Shown one piece after another: positions 48,753 through 60,125 of a stretch of 64,000 bases of DNA. How positions within the stretch are numbered: position 1 is the stretch's first letter; every line of letters starts with the position of its first letter. Source of the DNA: Ophioderma brevispina (lineage: Eukaryota; Echinodermata; Ophiuroidea; Amphilepidida; Ophiodermatidae); contig JAMKCH010011933.1 of assembly GCA_023653785.1 (NCBI GenBank), forward strand, positions 1 to 64,000, in the 5' to 3' direction. The notes beneath the pieces are model-generated. The model was not told the origin of the DNA. It ran no database searches and saw only the letters and a list, made by a program, of their open reading frames with translations. Position numbers and translations under genes: made by a program.

Positions 48753-48972
48753 CAAGAAGGTCATTCTGTGGTATCCGATCCACTAACTGCACATTAGGTG
48801 GCACAGTTACCGCCGTCTCGCCACGCACCTCCCAGATAACTTTCTGAGGTAATTGGGCAAAGGCTCCAGTAAACATAGCTGCGACACTGTCATCCATTCC
48901 ACCACGGTAGGTTCCCATAGCAACAAGTACAACGCCATATTCCCCAGCACTCTGTAGAAAATCTTCCCATTC
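48753..48972 (-). CDS. UDP-glycosyltransferase exon 2, unit 1
   Basis: Begins the C-terminal UDP-sugar-binding domain. After acceptor TTCCATAG the 220-nt exon reads EWEDFLQSAGEYGVVLVAMG, then residues ending AFAQLPQKVIWEVRG and VDRIPQNDLLG, which are the conserved UGT segments preceding the signature motif. It starts in phase 0, which is exactly compatible with exon 1 ending in ...SLDH, and ends one base into a Gly codon that exon 3 completes. Its span corresponds to two consecutive vertebrate exons (132+88 nt) joined without an intron. The open frame suggests selection until recently. Its own nearest upstream exon 1 (52790-53664) is broken. Confidence 0.92.
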
Positions 48973-49044
48973 CTATGGAACAACACGCAAGTCAAGCTTG
49001 TAATTTGTATTCATATCAACAATAAACCAAAATTAATATTTACA

Positions 49045-49190
49045 TACTGTCCCAAAATAAATGCATAACAGGTTGTAAATGATGAGCTATTTTTGTATAA
49101 CCAATCCAATTTGTGTTTGATGCGGTTCACTGGTTTAAAAAAGGCTATTATGTAACCCTACCTCAAATTACCCCCATTCCAAGTTTGGGA
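49045..49190. mobile_element. Solo end of the CAGGGTGTCCC element
   Basis: GTCCCAAAATAAATGCA, GATGCGGTTCACT and TATGTAACCC-type phrases match the left end of the 38460-40916 element (38466-38660) in order. The terminal bases are missing on one side. Confidence 0.65.
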
Positions 49191-49354
49191 CAAAAACAAC
49201 AAAATAAAAATAACATGCATGCATACGGACACCAAGCACACCTTTATTTGCCAAAAAGGCATTCAACGTTAGAACTAACGGGTGTAGAAGAAGAGTTCTG
49301 ACGGAGAGAGCCATATAACGAGCAAAAAGCAGTCCTTCAGTTAGAAGCCCCTAA

Positions 49355-49425
49355 AATTTTGCTCATAAGGTTTGGGTGTCTCCTGAAAATGTTACATATG
49401 AGGTTTTGTCAGATATTGGCAAGTT
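49355..49425. repeat. Dispersed repeat, partial copy 3 of 3
   Basis: GGTGTCTCCTGAAAATGTTA and GAGGTTTTGTCA match the repeats at 38000-38260 and 52165-52410. Confidence 0.65.
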
Positions 49426-49479
49426 ACTAATTTTCTTCGTGTAGAAAACGTGAAATCCATACCAAACCTAAAAGTTAGT

Positions 49480-49830
49480 CTTATGTTTCAACTCTTTCTG
49501 AAAGACATTCCGTCCTCGTGTCCTTTTCAAGGATCCTCGAAACCAATAATCACACCACGGTAATTTTCCTGGACCTTTCAAAGGCATATACCATAATATT
49601 ATTCTTCACAAGTGGTTCAGAAATTAGCTTGCAGGCTACACTCAATCTGTGTGCGCTCACCCCACACAATCGCCAACTAGAAGAATAACAGTGGGAGTTC
49701 CTCAAGGTTGCATACTGGTCCCACTAATTTTTATTTTCTATATGAACGATACCCACACACTCAAACTTATTCTTTTTGCTGAACATCAGCATCTTCGTCT
49801 CAAAAACCTACACCTAAACTGACCTTTAGA
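49480..49830 (+). pseudogene. Non-LTR retrotransposon reverse-transcriptase fragment
   Basis: Two hallmark blocks of LINE-type reverse transcriptases are readable. One is FLDLSKAY (49566-49589), the block holding the first catalytic Asp. About 110 bp later, in another frame, comes VGVPQG (49691-49708) followed by ILVPLIFIFYMNDT and LILFAEH. The catalytic FADD box has become FAEH and at least one frameshift separates the blocks, so the fragment is dead. The spacing and the VPQGS/LGPLLF-like block fit CR1/Jockey-type elements; the clade is not determined. It lies in the sequence upstream of UGT exon 2 (presumed intron 1 of unit 1). Confidence 0.82.
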
Positions 49831-49845
49831 AACAATAACTATTAA

Positions 49846-50190
49846 AGGGGATGGCCCGATTTAAGTATAAAAGATTTTCATATGGATAGAATGGCCTTCT
49901 CCCCAAAACCCTATCTGTAAATTTTCGCGGCGATATTTCAACCCGTTTTGTTGTGAGAGCTAAAAACGTGATTTTGTAATCCCCATGGAGTACTGAGTAA
50001 AATTAATATTGGTCGACCAAAATGGGGTACATTTTCGCTCATAACATCCAAACCAAACATCCTTTAGCCCTAAGATTTCACAGGGTAAATGAGAAAATAG
50101 TAGTTTTCTTCTGATACCAAAATGTTGACCACTTCCGGTAAAATCTGGGGTCCCTGGGGACGAGGCTATTAGCGATCGGGCCATGGACCT
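49846..50190. mobile_element. 345-bp MITE with TTAA target duplication and AGG ends
   Basis: TTAA at 49842-49845 and 50191-50194. Inverted ends are AGGGGATGGCCCGAT and, at the right, ATCGGGCCATGGACCT. TTAA plus AGG termini resembles Kolobok-type non-autonomous elements; this classification is inference. It abuts the reverse-transcriptase fragment. Confidence 0.75.
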
Positions 50191-50391
50191 TTAACTCACC
50201 AAAATTACTGATTGGTTCAGTAATAAAAAAATTAACAAATAGATAACTTTCCCCTTAACATTTAAAAACGCAAGCTCAATTCTTGGATTGAAATATAATT
50301 TGGATTTCCAATTACCCTATGACCAACAACTCTATTTGATGTAGCTGTGTTGTTGTGTGTAAAGCACTTTTTGATGAAATATTGTACTAAA

Positions 50392-50575
50392 TATATCCCT
50401 TAAATCCCTAAATGGCATTTTTTCAACTTTCAAAAATCACGGAGCGGACCCTTGCCTTGTGTTTATTTGGGAAATAGCTCCTAGATCTAACAAGACATAT
50501 AACTCTACCTCCCTTTTTGCGGTGATGATCAGGTTGGTAGTCATTTTGCTCTAGGGATGTGAGGGACACGGCAGT
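50392..50575. repeat. Dispersed ~185-bp repeat, copy 2 of 2
   Basis: See the copy at 48156-48340. Same orientation, with small gaps. Confidence 0.8.
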
Positions 50576-51560
50576 TACCCCTGTTAATAGTGCATCATAA
50601 TTCAAGAACTTTTGGCTAGCTTGTTGGACTTTTGACTATTAATTGAACTCCTTCATTGGATCAACAAACACTCGAAAATGAACTTGAATAGCCTACTATA
50701 CACTACAATGGCCATCTGCAGCATCGTGCTGTTGTACTGAAACGCTCCCATGATATTATGAGAATTCCTCATTGACTTTTCAGGATGACATTCTATTAAT
50801 GAGTCAATATAAACCACATTACATTGTCTCATATAATACATAGACTTCTCATCACACTTGAGGCAATTCTTTCTTCTTTACCTCTCTCCTCTTACTCTAC
50901 ATATTCTGCTACCATTCCCAATCTCGGTACTTTTATTTTGCCTGAAGCAAAAATTGCTGGACCCCTTTCTTTGTATTCACTCTAAGTCAAACAAGGTTCT
51001 TTTTGCGTAAACTGAAGCATTCAATAAATTAGAATATTCCTTGAGCGTCCACCAAGTCATTTGAACCAGGTTTTTATCCAAACCTAATCACATAAAATTG
51101 AGCTCTGTGCAATGACCTTTGTGATTGATTGACCCTTGTTTATCATTGTTTCTCCCGTTTTAGCTGTACCTCAAGCTTTAGGTTGCAGTAGATATTACAA
51201 ACTATACCTTGGGAAGGATCCTTAGGTAAGACCAATAACGCCGTGCGCCCCCCATACTTTCAACATGACTGAGATCAAATAGAAAAGTTGGCATATAACA
51301 TAACGTTTGTCTACATTACTAATCACTGTATTGAAAGAGCTGAACTAAAACCAGATATCTGCATATAGAATTTTTTTTATCACTGTATATATTATACTCT
51401 CTACAGAGGTTTCACCAAAACATTAACATGAAAAGCGCCCCCAATTTCGGGTCTTTAATAAACGTTTATGCAAATTATTTATAATACAGAACTTAAAAAG
51501 TATTTTCTTGCTTTCAAAACAAAATATTGAATTACGAGGGGAAGGGAAACAAAGCAAATC
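50576..51560. other. No gene recognised
   Basis: AT-rich sequence without open frames or repeats that I can name; part of the presumed intron 1 of UGT unit 1. Confidence 0.4.
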
Positions 51561-51562
51561 AA

Positions 51563-51652
51563 TGAAAAAAAACAAAAAACAAAAAACAAAAAACAAAAAA
51601 CAAAAAAACAAAAAACAAAAAAAAAAACAAAACAAAAAACAAAAAACAAACA
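51563..51652. repeat. (AAAAAAC)n microsatellite
   Basis: CAAAAAA units with small length changes over ~90 bp. The Lys-rich and Phe-rich open readings across it are artefacts. Confidence 0.92.
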
Positions 51653-51769
51653 CGCAAAGCATATCCCTTGAAAACATGTTCTTTTGTCAAATGCAAAAAC
51701 ACCCTATGTAAAAATACATCGGTCCTCGGACGCTTGTTGTAGCCTGCCGTCGCGGTTGTGAATGATAGG

Positions 51770-52110
51770 CCTAACATCACCTTTGACCTTGATATGTGAA
51801 CTTTGACCTCATAAACAAATGCAGGCTTGCATGTAAACTACCATAAACCAAGTTTGTTCCAACTGAACTTCAAACTTTTCACAGGAGGTCACCTTTTAAT
51901 TCGCCTATTACAACTTTACCTCAAAGACCTTGACATAGTATGTGACCGTTGACCTCATCAACAAATGGGGGAGCCTGTTGACCTGTCACCCAAGTTTGTT
52001 GAAATCATCAAGTATGTGGATATTAGAGGCAAATGTTAACACTTTGTCACAAACAAAAGACATCAAGACCTCAAAAACTTACAGTGCAAAGTATCCTATG
52101 TGTCTTCCTG
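51770..52110. other. TGACCT-rich stretch
   Basis: Several TGACCT(T) half-sites (for example TTTGACCTTG near 51783, TTTGACCTCA near 51803, TTGACCTCA near 51950) resemble the half-sites of the 5.5-18 kb array but without its longer phrases. The spacing is irregular. Confidence 0.4.
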
Positions 52111-52164
52111 CCTTAGGGAAGGTGACACAAAAAGTGTGCCCCAGCCCCGGTAAAACCTCATGTG

Positions 52165-52410
52165 CATTTTGGTCACACGGGTTTCTAGTTGGAATTTCAA
52201 GCCAAATATGATGGTAAATCTGGAGTAAATAATATCTAATATATTTATTAAGGAACATTTTTGTGCAAGGCAATACACAACTTATTCGACAAGTGTGGGT
52301 GTCTCCTGAAAAATGTTACATAGAGGGTGTTGTCATGTTACGTTTTACTACTGTGAGTTTTGCTCTAAAGGTCAAATGCACATATTGAGGTTTTTCCCAC
52401 CGCCAAAATT
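52165..52410. repeat. Dispersed repeat, copy 2 of 3
   Basis: Collinear with 38000-38260; see that entry. Confidence 0.75.
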
Positions 52411-52789
52411 TTTCCGTGTTTAACATTTGCTAGGGCAGTATGCTAACAGTATAAGGGCGGACTTTTTACGGACTTTAATTTTCATTAAAGATAATAGAAA
52501 AGCCAACTTATAAATAAAGCGTGAGTAGGATACGAACCATAGACCTTCAGATTATGAGCGCATTCCATACCACACAGACAAAGGGGATAGCTGCCGAGGG
52601 GTGGGTGTCTTTTTTTCAAATAAACCTCACGGAAGAAATCTCATCTCCTATAAAACAATAAATACGTAAAATGACATACACAATCGAAGTTGTTATATAC
52701 ATTGAACACGTGGCTGAAGGACGATGCTGCTATACAAATGTTAACTACGGAAATATGTTGCTCCCGCCAGCGACGAAAATTAGACTCAC

Positions 52790-53664
52790 ATGGTTGAGAC
52801 TTTGTGCTTGGCTCGGTAAGCATCCGCCAACAGGGCACAGAGGTTAGGAATCAAGGGCTTACTGAAACTCAAAGGAAAAATGAGTGTTAATAAAACACAG
52901 TTCAGAATTTGGATGCAATAAAGATGCGTCTCTTGAATGGTTAGACTGAAATGGATAAGCCAATGCTGATTAGGATACCCGTACATTAAACAACGATTAA
53001 AGGAAAGAAAGTGTATGCGGTTATTTTCGCCCGGGCAACGACATTCTGCGGTATGTGCCTATTGCAGGTTCTGGCGTATAAGAAGGGGCTCAATGTGATA
53101 AACGTTCCCAGAAAATAGTGAACCGGTTTGCTTAGCGCAGTGCAACTAAGAAGTTAAGGAAAGCCTGTGTGTTTCCAGAGATATTGCAGTAGGGGGACAC
53201 CTTTAGGGTGAGTTCAACCACTCAATTCAAATTGGATGTGTTAATTTCGATAATAGTTTTGCATCATAAGACTATTTCTACATCAGGAAACTCGAGTTGT
53301 GAACAATCGAAACCAAAGAGTGCTAGTGAAAGGTGCAAATGCTTGAATGATTTCATGTTCAAACACCCCCCCCCCCCCCCCCCCCGTGATCTGTCTTTAA
53401 CATACCGTGAAATTCCGCTTTTGTGAAAGTGGCGTTAAAGAATTTCAAACTTAAAGGGTTTATCAGACGAATTCGCGTCCTCTTCGTAATTCCTGCTGGA
53501 AGCATTGTAACGTTATATCCGCGATTGGTTCAATTCTATGCAAGCTTTGTGCATGATGATTGTAGTGGCTCCCTCGCCGGGAAATGGGCAATAAGCATGT
53601 TCTGATTGAATGGTATGAAAAAAGGGATCCATAAACTAAAGGATGATATAATAGGAGTTGCCAT
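52790..53664 (-). pseudogene. UGT exon 1, broken copy, unit 1
   Basis: Homologous to the open exon 1 over its whole length (875 nt against 849). ATG at 53664 starts a hydrophobic leader, and the NMLIAHF segment corresponds to NILIVPLYGEG, but the catalytic-His region is already out of frame. A 20-base C run (about 53366-53385) sits in mid-exon where the open copy encodes the segment after RGCLRGN. The GTGAGT donor at 52789-52784 is preserved. It is more diverged from the other two exon 1 copies than they are from each other, so it is an older paralogue. It lies 3.8 kb upstream of the open exon 2. Confidence 0.85.
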
Positions 53665-56340
53665 GTATTGATTTGATTTCGCGTCTACGCTAAAACGTTG
53701 TGTACAATACATTGCAATGTTCTTCTAACTTACAAAAGTTATCCTGTTGCCCTAGCTAAACGTGTTAAAATGTCCGCATATGTGTTTTCAGGCGGTAGAG
53801 TGGTGTTTAACTAAGTTATTCAAAATATGACGACGTAAGTGATTGCACTTGAATAATGTTTGATCACCATTACACCGGAGAAAACACTGTGGTGAGATGA
53901 GCTCTTGTAAGTAGAATGAACTGTCACAATGCCATTGAACTGTCGGAATTGAGCAATAAATTAGTGAAATCAGTTAATGCATTATAGGAGAACTCCGGGC
54001 ATACCTAACTCTGTGGATGCGTACCTGGAGAAAAAACGAGAGAAAGAGAATTACATCAAAAGTCAAGCGAAAAGATGACGTTAAATGATGTTAAAAAAAA
54101 TTGGTAACCAAGAATGAATTGAAAGAAAGCGAACCAACAGAAAGGACGCTTCAGAAGAGGGACTAATGAAACATTTCCGTTATCTGCTCGATCGAAAGCA
54201 AGTGCGCATTTATGCCTTGAAATCTTTCTTTCGAGTAAAATGTTGCAATTACCGCCTATGAATATCGATTTTACTGATAATTGACATTGTCCTCGATTTA
54301 GGGTAAGCTACCATATAAGAGATAATGCATGCTCTGGAAGATTTCTACTGGAATGGTAATCAAGTCAGGATAAAAACACTTCAAACGTAAGAGTAATATA
54401 GACGACTATAGGTTCTTACATAGTCATCATCGCCGTGAAACAATACGCTGATCATGTTTGAAAGGCAAATTCCCAAACGAAAAAATGGCATAAGAATCTT
54501 AAGGTTATGAAATGTCCCTACTATTAATTTCATTTTAACCGTATTTTTTATGCACAGGCATATTTGCAGATCGGCCTGTTGAACCAACAAGTTTTATATT
54601 ACTAAAATCACGTCCTTACCTTCCCAGCTTGCGGTCTACCTACTAGAGTCTACCTACCTTCCTACCTACAAACATCCATACCTAACTGTCATTTTATCGT
54701 CACTTGGCCTGGCAGTGCCCTTCAGCTTTATACTTTTTATTGTACTAGTTTAACGCTGTGCTCGTTGATCCCTAAACTATACATGTTTTTAAATTAAAAA
54801 AAAAACTCTATGAAATCGTTATTACTCAATAACAGTAACCAGTTAGTCGGCAGTTGTCACCCAAGTACTATTGTTCACACTTAAAAAGTTTGAACAAGGG
54901 TAATTTTACATGGGCTTTCACAAAACAATAGCAAATGACCTTGCCATTGTCCACATTCTGACACGTCATGCATCAAAATCTATGAAATCAAGCACTGTTA
55001 TCATGGTTTATAGACCAGTTGACAGCAATGTGTTGTAACATGTTAGCGCCCATGGATTTGAAATAGGTCGGTCTGACTGTACCACTGGGCAATGTATCTG
55101 TTAGAGTTTAAATTACTATGGGCCATAAAGATCGCAGGAAGGCAAGCGCCAAGGCCACAAAGAAGTGGACGAGGAGGAAACAGGGGTTCGTCCGCGAAAA
55201 TTGAATCGTAAGTATATACATAAATTATGTGAGAGCTTGTTACGATTTCTATAAGTTGTGACTTACGTGCGATCGCGAACAATGGACGTTAGACCGTCGT
55301 AGGCACACCTTTTCGCATAACTTGGATCATTATACGTGTCGTCTATGTGGGTGTAATCGTGGGTGCACTTCTATACGGTGTTGGTGTTGAATGTTGTTCT
55401 AGTCAATCGATTAACGGATTTTACACGCGTACGTGTGTTTTGGGTGAGCATAGACCTATGGAATCTGATAAGTACCGGACTACCGCCTCGCGTATTTTAA
55501 ATTCCTGCCTGCTATATGAGAACTGCGTGTTCAATTAAGATGTATAACTGCAGTATATTATACAATTAAATGATATTCAGAGCATTGGCCATCTTGTTAC
55601 TATTACCTGCGTACTCGTAGATATTAGAAGAAATGGCTTCAAAGAGAGCGGCTATTTTTTCTCATTCGGAGTCTATTCTTGTAGGTTTGGAAAACAAAAA
55701 ATATTTTACTTAAAAAAATAAAAAGTAATAGGCCGATATCCAATAAATGAAACAAAGGATATGAATGAATATTACAGGCAAGTTAAATGATCTGCAGCTA
55801 ACATGAATAAAATGCTGTTTAAGCAATTGAAGAAATGCAAGTGATACAATTCTAGTGAAGAAGACTTACCTGATTTTTGTAAAGATTTTACAAAACTTCG
55901 AATAGCCAATGAATGACAAAAGTTGTGTACTTTTTTCAATGGATTAGTCGAGATTTCGAATATAGTTTTTGGATGTGTATATTAGTCATCTAAACAAAAA
56001 TAGTCACCTAAAATCCTTCAGTGCACCAAAAATTGAGACAAAATGAATTTTTTCGTGTTTGATGTAATAAACTCTATATGTGTATAACAGTAAGATAGGA
56101 TAGGCCTACTGTATACAACAATTCCGGAATTCGATTGTATTACAAAGATACAGCTATTCACACAGCGGATAGTATGTGGATCAGCATTATGTAAATGCAA
56201 AAAAATACGATTTGTTAGAAAATTAGGACGCCATTCTCGAAAATCTGATCATCCTGGGCTGATGAACTAGATCCGAGGATGATTCATATAAGTATTATAG
56301 GATGATCCTATAGATGATATATCTCGCTCCTCTACCAACC
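53665..56340. other. No gene recognised upstream of UGT unit 1
   Basis: Short open readings (60-79 codons) occur on both strands without recognised motifs. The first ~100 bp upstream of 53664 share words (TTCTTCTAACTTACAAA, AGTTATC) with the 5' flank of the intact exon 1. Confidence 0.4.
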
Positions 56341-56476
56341 CTGCTTATAGCTCAGTTGGTAAGAGCGTCGTGCATGTAATACGAAGGTCGGCCTGGTTCG
56401 ATCCGGCCAAGCGCACATGGGTTTTTTTGTCAACACTAAAGTGCTCTGGCCATCCCAGGGAAAGATTACTAATTAG
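56341..56476 (+). mobile_element. tRNA-derived SINE, second copy
   Basis: A box TAGCTCAGTTGG (56348-56359) is a perfect match to the pol III consensus; the anticodon loop is CATGTAA (TGT, threonine-like); the B box GGTTCGATCC (56395-56404) has lost one base. The body CAAGCGCACATGGG, GTGCTCTGGCC and CCAGGGAAA matches the copy at 27396-27541. The lost base spoils the T stem, so this is not a functional tRNA gene. Confidence 0.82.
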
Positions 56477-56984
56477 ACATCCTTGTCTACCTGGAGAACT
56501 AAATAGTTTAATTTCAACAATAATACATGTTTTTTTAATAATTCAGGTATTTGGACCTCTAATCAGGACATTTTCCGAGCGTTTCGACCGTTATTTTGAG
56601 GTCCTCAGCATTGTATTGTCTTCTTGTTGTTACAAAGAAAAGAAACTCCTAATGGTACTGTAAGCTTGGCATTGTGAATGAAAGTGATCAGCTTATTTGA
56701 ATGTTAGTTACTCTTAAATTATAAGCCATTCAGACCATCAGACGTTAATTGGCATTGACACCATCAAACGCTGTTAAGGACTGTGAAGTCGAAGGACAAG
56801 GTGAACGATTTAGTAGCAGTCGGTTTTCCATTTTGGAGTTGCACTTTTACTGGTCCAGGGCCTTATGTAAGGAAGTAGGTGTGAAAGTTATCATAGTCCG
56901 GGCTCGAGACGACAACGGAATAAAGCTTGAAACTAATAGGCCATGAGGCCAAAGCGAAAAAGATGTTCGGATAAGGACCAGGGT
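56477..56984. other. No gene recognised
   Basis: Nothing supported beyond short open readings. Confidence 0.4.
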
Positions 56985-59900
56985 GTAACCCCTGGGAAGT
57001 ACATAATTCTTCAGAAATAATTTTCCTAAAATTATAGAAATCAGTTCTACGTGTGTTCTCACTTCTAGTATGTGCACATTCTAGCGAAAATGAATTAAAT
57101 GTCATCTCAATTATGCACTGAATATCAGTGACTACGGAATGTGCACCATGATTCATTGACTCCAGCAAATAATGGGGGCTATTGATAAGTAAATCCGCTC
57201 GGTATGTAGCAGACCAAACACTTCACAGATTCTTTTTTCATCTGGAACTGCAGAGCCATTGTTATTATCCATGCAACTAAAAAGATTGCAGGTGCTATAC
57301 CATCACCCCGATTTAGATTAAGCTATTTTCACGACGTGAACACAAATTACCCGTCCTCTTTCATGAAAAAATAAAGTTAGAGGTTCTACTGTGTGTTCAA
57401 TTTTCTTTGACCCTATATTTCATCCTTTATTCGAAAGGGAAACGAAGGTGAACAAAGCTCATGAGAAAAAAAATTGTTTGGCAAACTGTGACCTAACATC
57501 TTTGTGCAGAACCAAACCCGTAACTTGCCGCGTAACCCCTTTTCTATGCAATTTATTGCTTTCATAGCAGAAATCGAAATCATTCACCTATATGAAATGC
57601 AGGTGAACCGGTGCCGAAAAAATTTTAATTGAATAGAAAAGAGGTCCAATATTAATATGATTAAGTTATGGGTGTTGGTTCTGCACCAAAATGTTAGGTC
57701 ATAGATTGCCAATCAAACTTCTTTGATGATTTTTGCTCATCTTCGTTTTCTTTTGGAATAAATGATGAAATATACGATCAAAGTTAATAAACTCCCAGCA
57801 GAAGTTTGAGTTTTATTTTCTTCGTGAATGAGGGTGTAGCTCAATCTAAACCGGGCGGTGAAAACAATTCAAAAGCTTTTAACGTCACGGACAATAACAA
57901 TGGTTTTGCAGTCCCATAGAATCTGAAGTCCGTTGCCCTATTCATCCTATTCATAACGGGCGGATTTACTTATCAATAGTCGTGTCCACACGTGTAGTTA
58001 TTACCGGTATTAACTAAGTCCGATGGAATTAAAAAAACAAATCCACTAATTCCCCTCACGCCTATTGTACCCTATTGTAATCGTCTCCACATGCGGTCGG
58101 GAATAAGTCACTTAAACGGACCCTAAATGATCGGTTTTAATGTTGGGTATTAAATTTGCCGTGTGGACAGCGTTCGGAGTTACTCTATCGGACCTAACTT
58201 GGCTAAGTCCGACGATTTAATGCCGCAGAAGAAGAGAAGGGGGGAAGTCCGGTTATAAAGTTATGACCGATACTAGTAAAGTACGTTGTGGACGCGTTCT
58301 ATCGGACAACTAACGGTGGCATTTCGTTTTTTCGGAAGTAAAGCACGGAAGCAGTGCCGTTAGTCGGGGTGGCCGAAGAGGGCGCCTCAGTCACCCTTGG
58401 AAAAAAAAATGGGGGAGACATTTGGAAGGCTAAGGGAGAAAAACAGGGGGCAGGAAAGGGAAGGAAATGGGAAAGGGTAAAGAGAAGAGGAGAGCCAGGG
58501 GAGAGAAGCCGAGTGTTTGATGTTATGGTTTACAGCATGCAGAGGCCGACACCGGCTCATTTTGCCGACTCAAAGAAATAAGTCAGCCGGCAAGCGAAGC
58601 GAGTACATTAAACGTTTCCCAAATCCTACATTATTGTTTCCAAAATCCTGGATACGCCACTGATTCGGGGGAAAATTAATCTTTGCCCGTCAACTGCAAG
58701 GGAGAAATCTACAGGTCCTTGCTCACACTTGACTAGAGGTCAAGTTACGCGTTTACGCCCCTGATGGAAAGCCAGCTCGGCATTCTGCATGTTTCGAATG
58801 TACAACCAAAACAGGCTTCTTCTTACCTCGCGTCCTCTTCGAGCAAGGTTAAGCCTGATCGGTTTAGGGTTAGCATCAAGGTGAAGATTTAATTTTTCAG
58901 ATTTTTGTGTTGAAATCACTTTAAAATTTATCCCTAATATCTCAAGTTACTTGGACCATGGTTTAAAAAAAGTTAAAAGGGGGGGTAGACCTTTGGATCA
59001 GGCCATTTTGTAACGGAGGTGTTAAAAACAACATCACAGACGGCCTTTTTTTCATTTGGTCTTAATTTTTTTACTTTCAAATTTTGTAAGGTTTTGTTTA
59101 ATATTATAGCTTGAACATTATTCTAAGGAAACCAAAAAACTAATAGAAAATATTTCTACAGAAATAGTTCTGTCACACGGTTGTTAGCATTTTGATGCAA
59201 AATTGTCCATACGTGATGGAAAAAAATGTACAAAGTGGTTTTATTCCTTAGCAGGTCAGAAATTAGAAAAAAAAAACGCTGAACAATCGTTGACCTGCAT
59301 TGCTTGTGAATGAAAGTTTAAACTTAATCAATTAATGTATCTTCACCAAAATTGAAATTGAAAATCATGACAGACGGACACTTTTTCATCACGGACGGAC
59401 ATTACTTTTGTATTGGATGTCACATAGAAAGTATCATTTTCACCAACATGAATTGAGTTTGCCATTAATTACCATTTAAATGGTCATTGTGAGAGTTTTT
59501 CAACGGTGTTTAGGTTCCTGTGCATGAATAAAACAGATTTCGATAAGTAACGATGTTTTCACATATTTCTTTCATATTTTAATCATTATTCTAACCTTCT
59601 TTGTGTGAAAGTTTATAACTGCGATGCCAGTTCCCATGGACCACTTACGGTCAGCTAGTACCGGTAATAAGCTTATCGGACTTAAGTTATGTCGGATCTA
59701 AGCGCTATTACCGTTAGATTCGCGTCCACACGACCACATTTAAGTACGATAGTAATACCGACAGGATTTAGATCCGATCAGTGCGCGTCCACACGGCAAC
59801 TTAAGTCCGACGTTAATACCGACCAGAGTTAATACCGGTATTAAGTGACTTAAGTCCGACCGTGTGGACACGACTAATAGCACCATTATTTGCTGGAGTC

Positions 59901-60075
59901 ATGGAACGTGGTGTACATTTCTTGGTCACTGATATTCAGGGGGAAAAGGAGATGACATTTAATTCATTTTCACGAAAATGTGCACATACTAGAAGTGAGA
60001 ACAAGCGTAGAACTGATTTTGATAATTTTAGGCAATTTATTTTAGCAAAATTATGTACTTGTAAGGGGTGCGTCA
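56985..60075. mobile_element. 3.1-kb element with ~200-250 bp inverted arms, containing a nested insertion
   Basis: The left arm (56985-57181, continued at 57979-58020) and right arm (59825-60075) are inverted copies. Shared blocks include CCAGCAAATAATGG, TTTAATTCATTTTC, GTGCACAT and CGTGTCCACACG. Between them, CGTGTGGAC/GTCCACACG and TAAGTCCGA/TCGGACTTA words recur in both orientations (58000-58300 and 59650-59880), typical of subterminal repeats. The left arm is split by a TA-flanked foldback (57182-57976). No transposase is recognised. The superfamily and exact termini are undetermined. Confidence 0.7.
57182..57976. mobile_element. 795-bp giant foldback element with TA duplication
   Basis: TA at 57180-57181 and 57977-57978. 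The terminal TTGATAAGTAAATCCGC is perfectly inverted at the right end. Inversion continues through most of the element, for example GTGACCTAACAT with GTGCAGAACCAA at about 57489 against their complements at about 57680, leaving a loop near 57560-57600. The whole element can fold into one hairpin with arms of ~350-390 bp. Removing it restores continuity of the outer arm. Confidence 0.82.
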
Positions 60076-60125
60076 CCTTTGTAAACGCTGTGAGATCTTG
60101 CCCGCTAGCCTATAATGTTGCGTGA

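Noticed and set aside
51423..51780. Phe/Leu-rich or Lys-rich open readings
   Set aside because: Produced by the AAAAAAC microsatellite.
56341..56420. Functional tRNA-Thr gene
   Set aside because: A lost base disrupts the T stem, and the tRNA-like head is followed by a body shared with another locus, which indicates a SINE.
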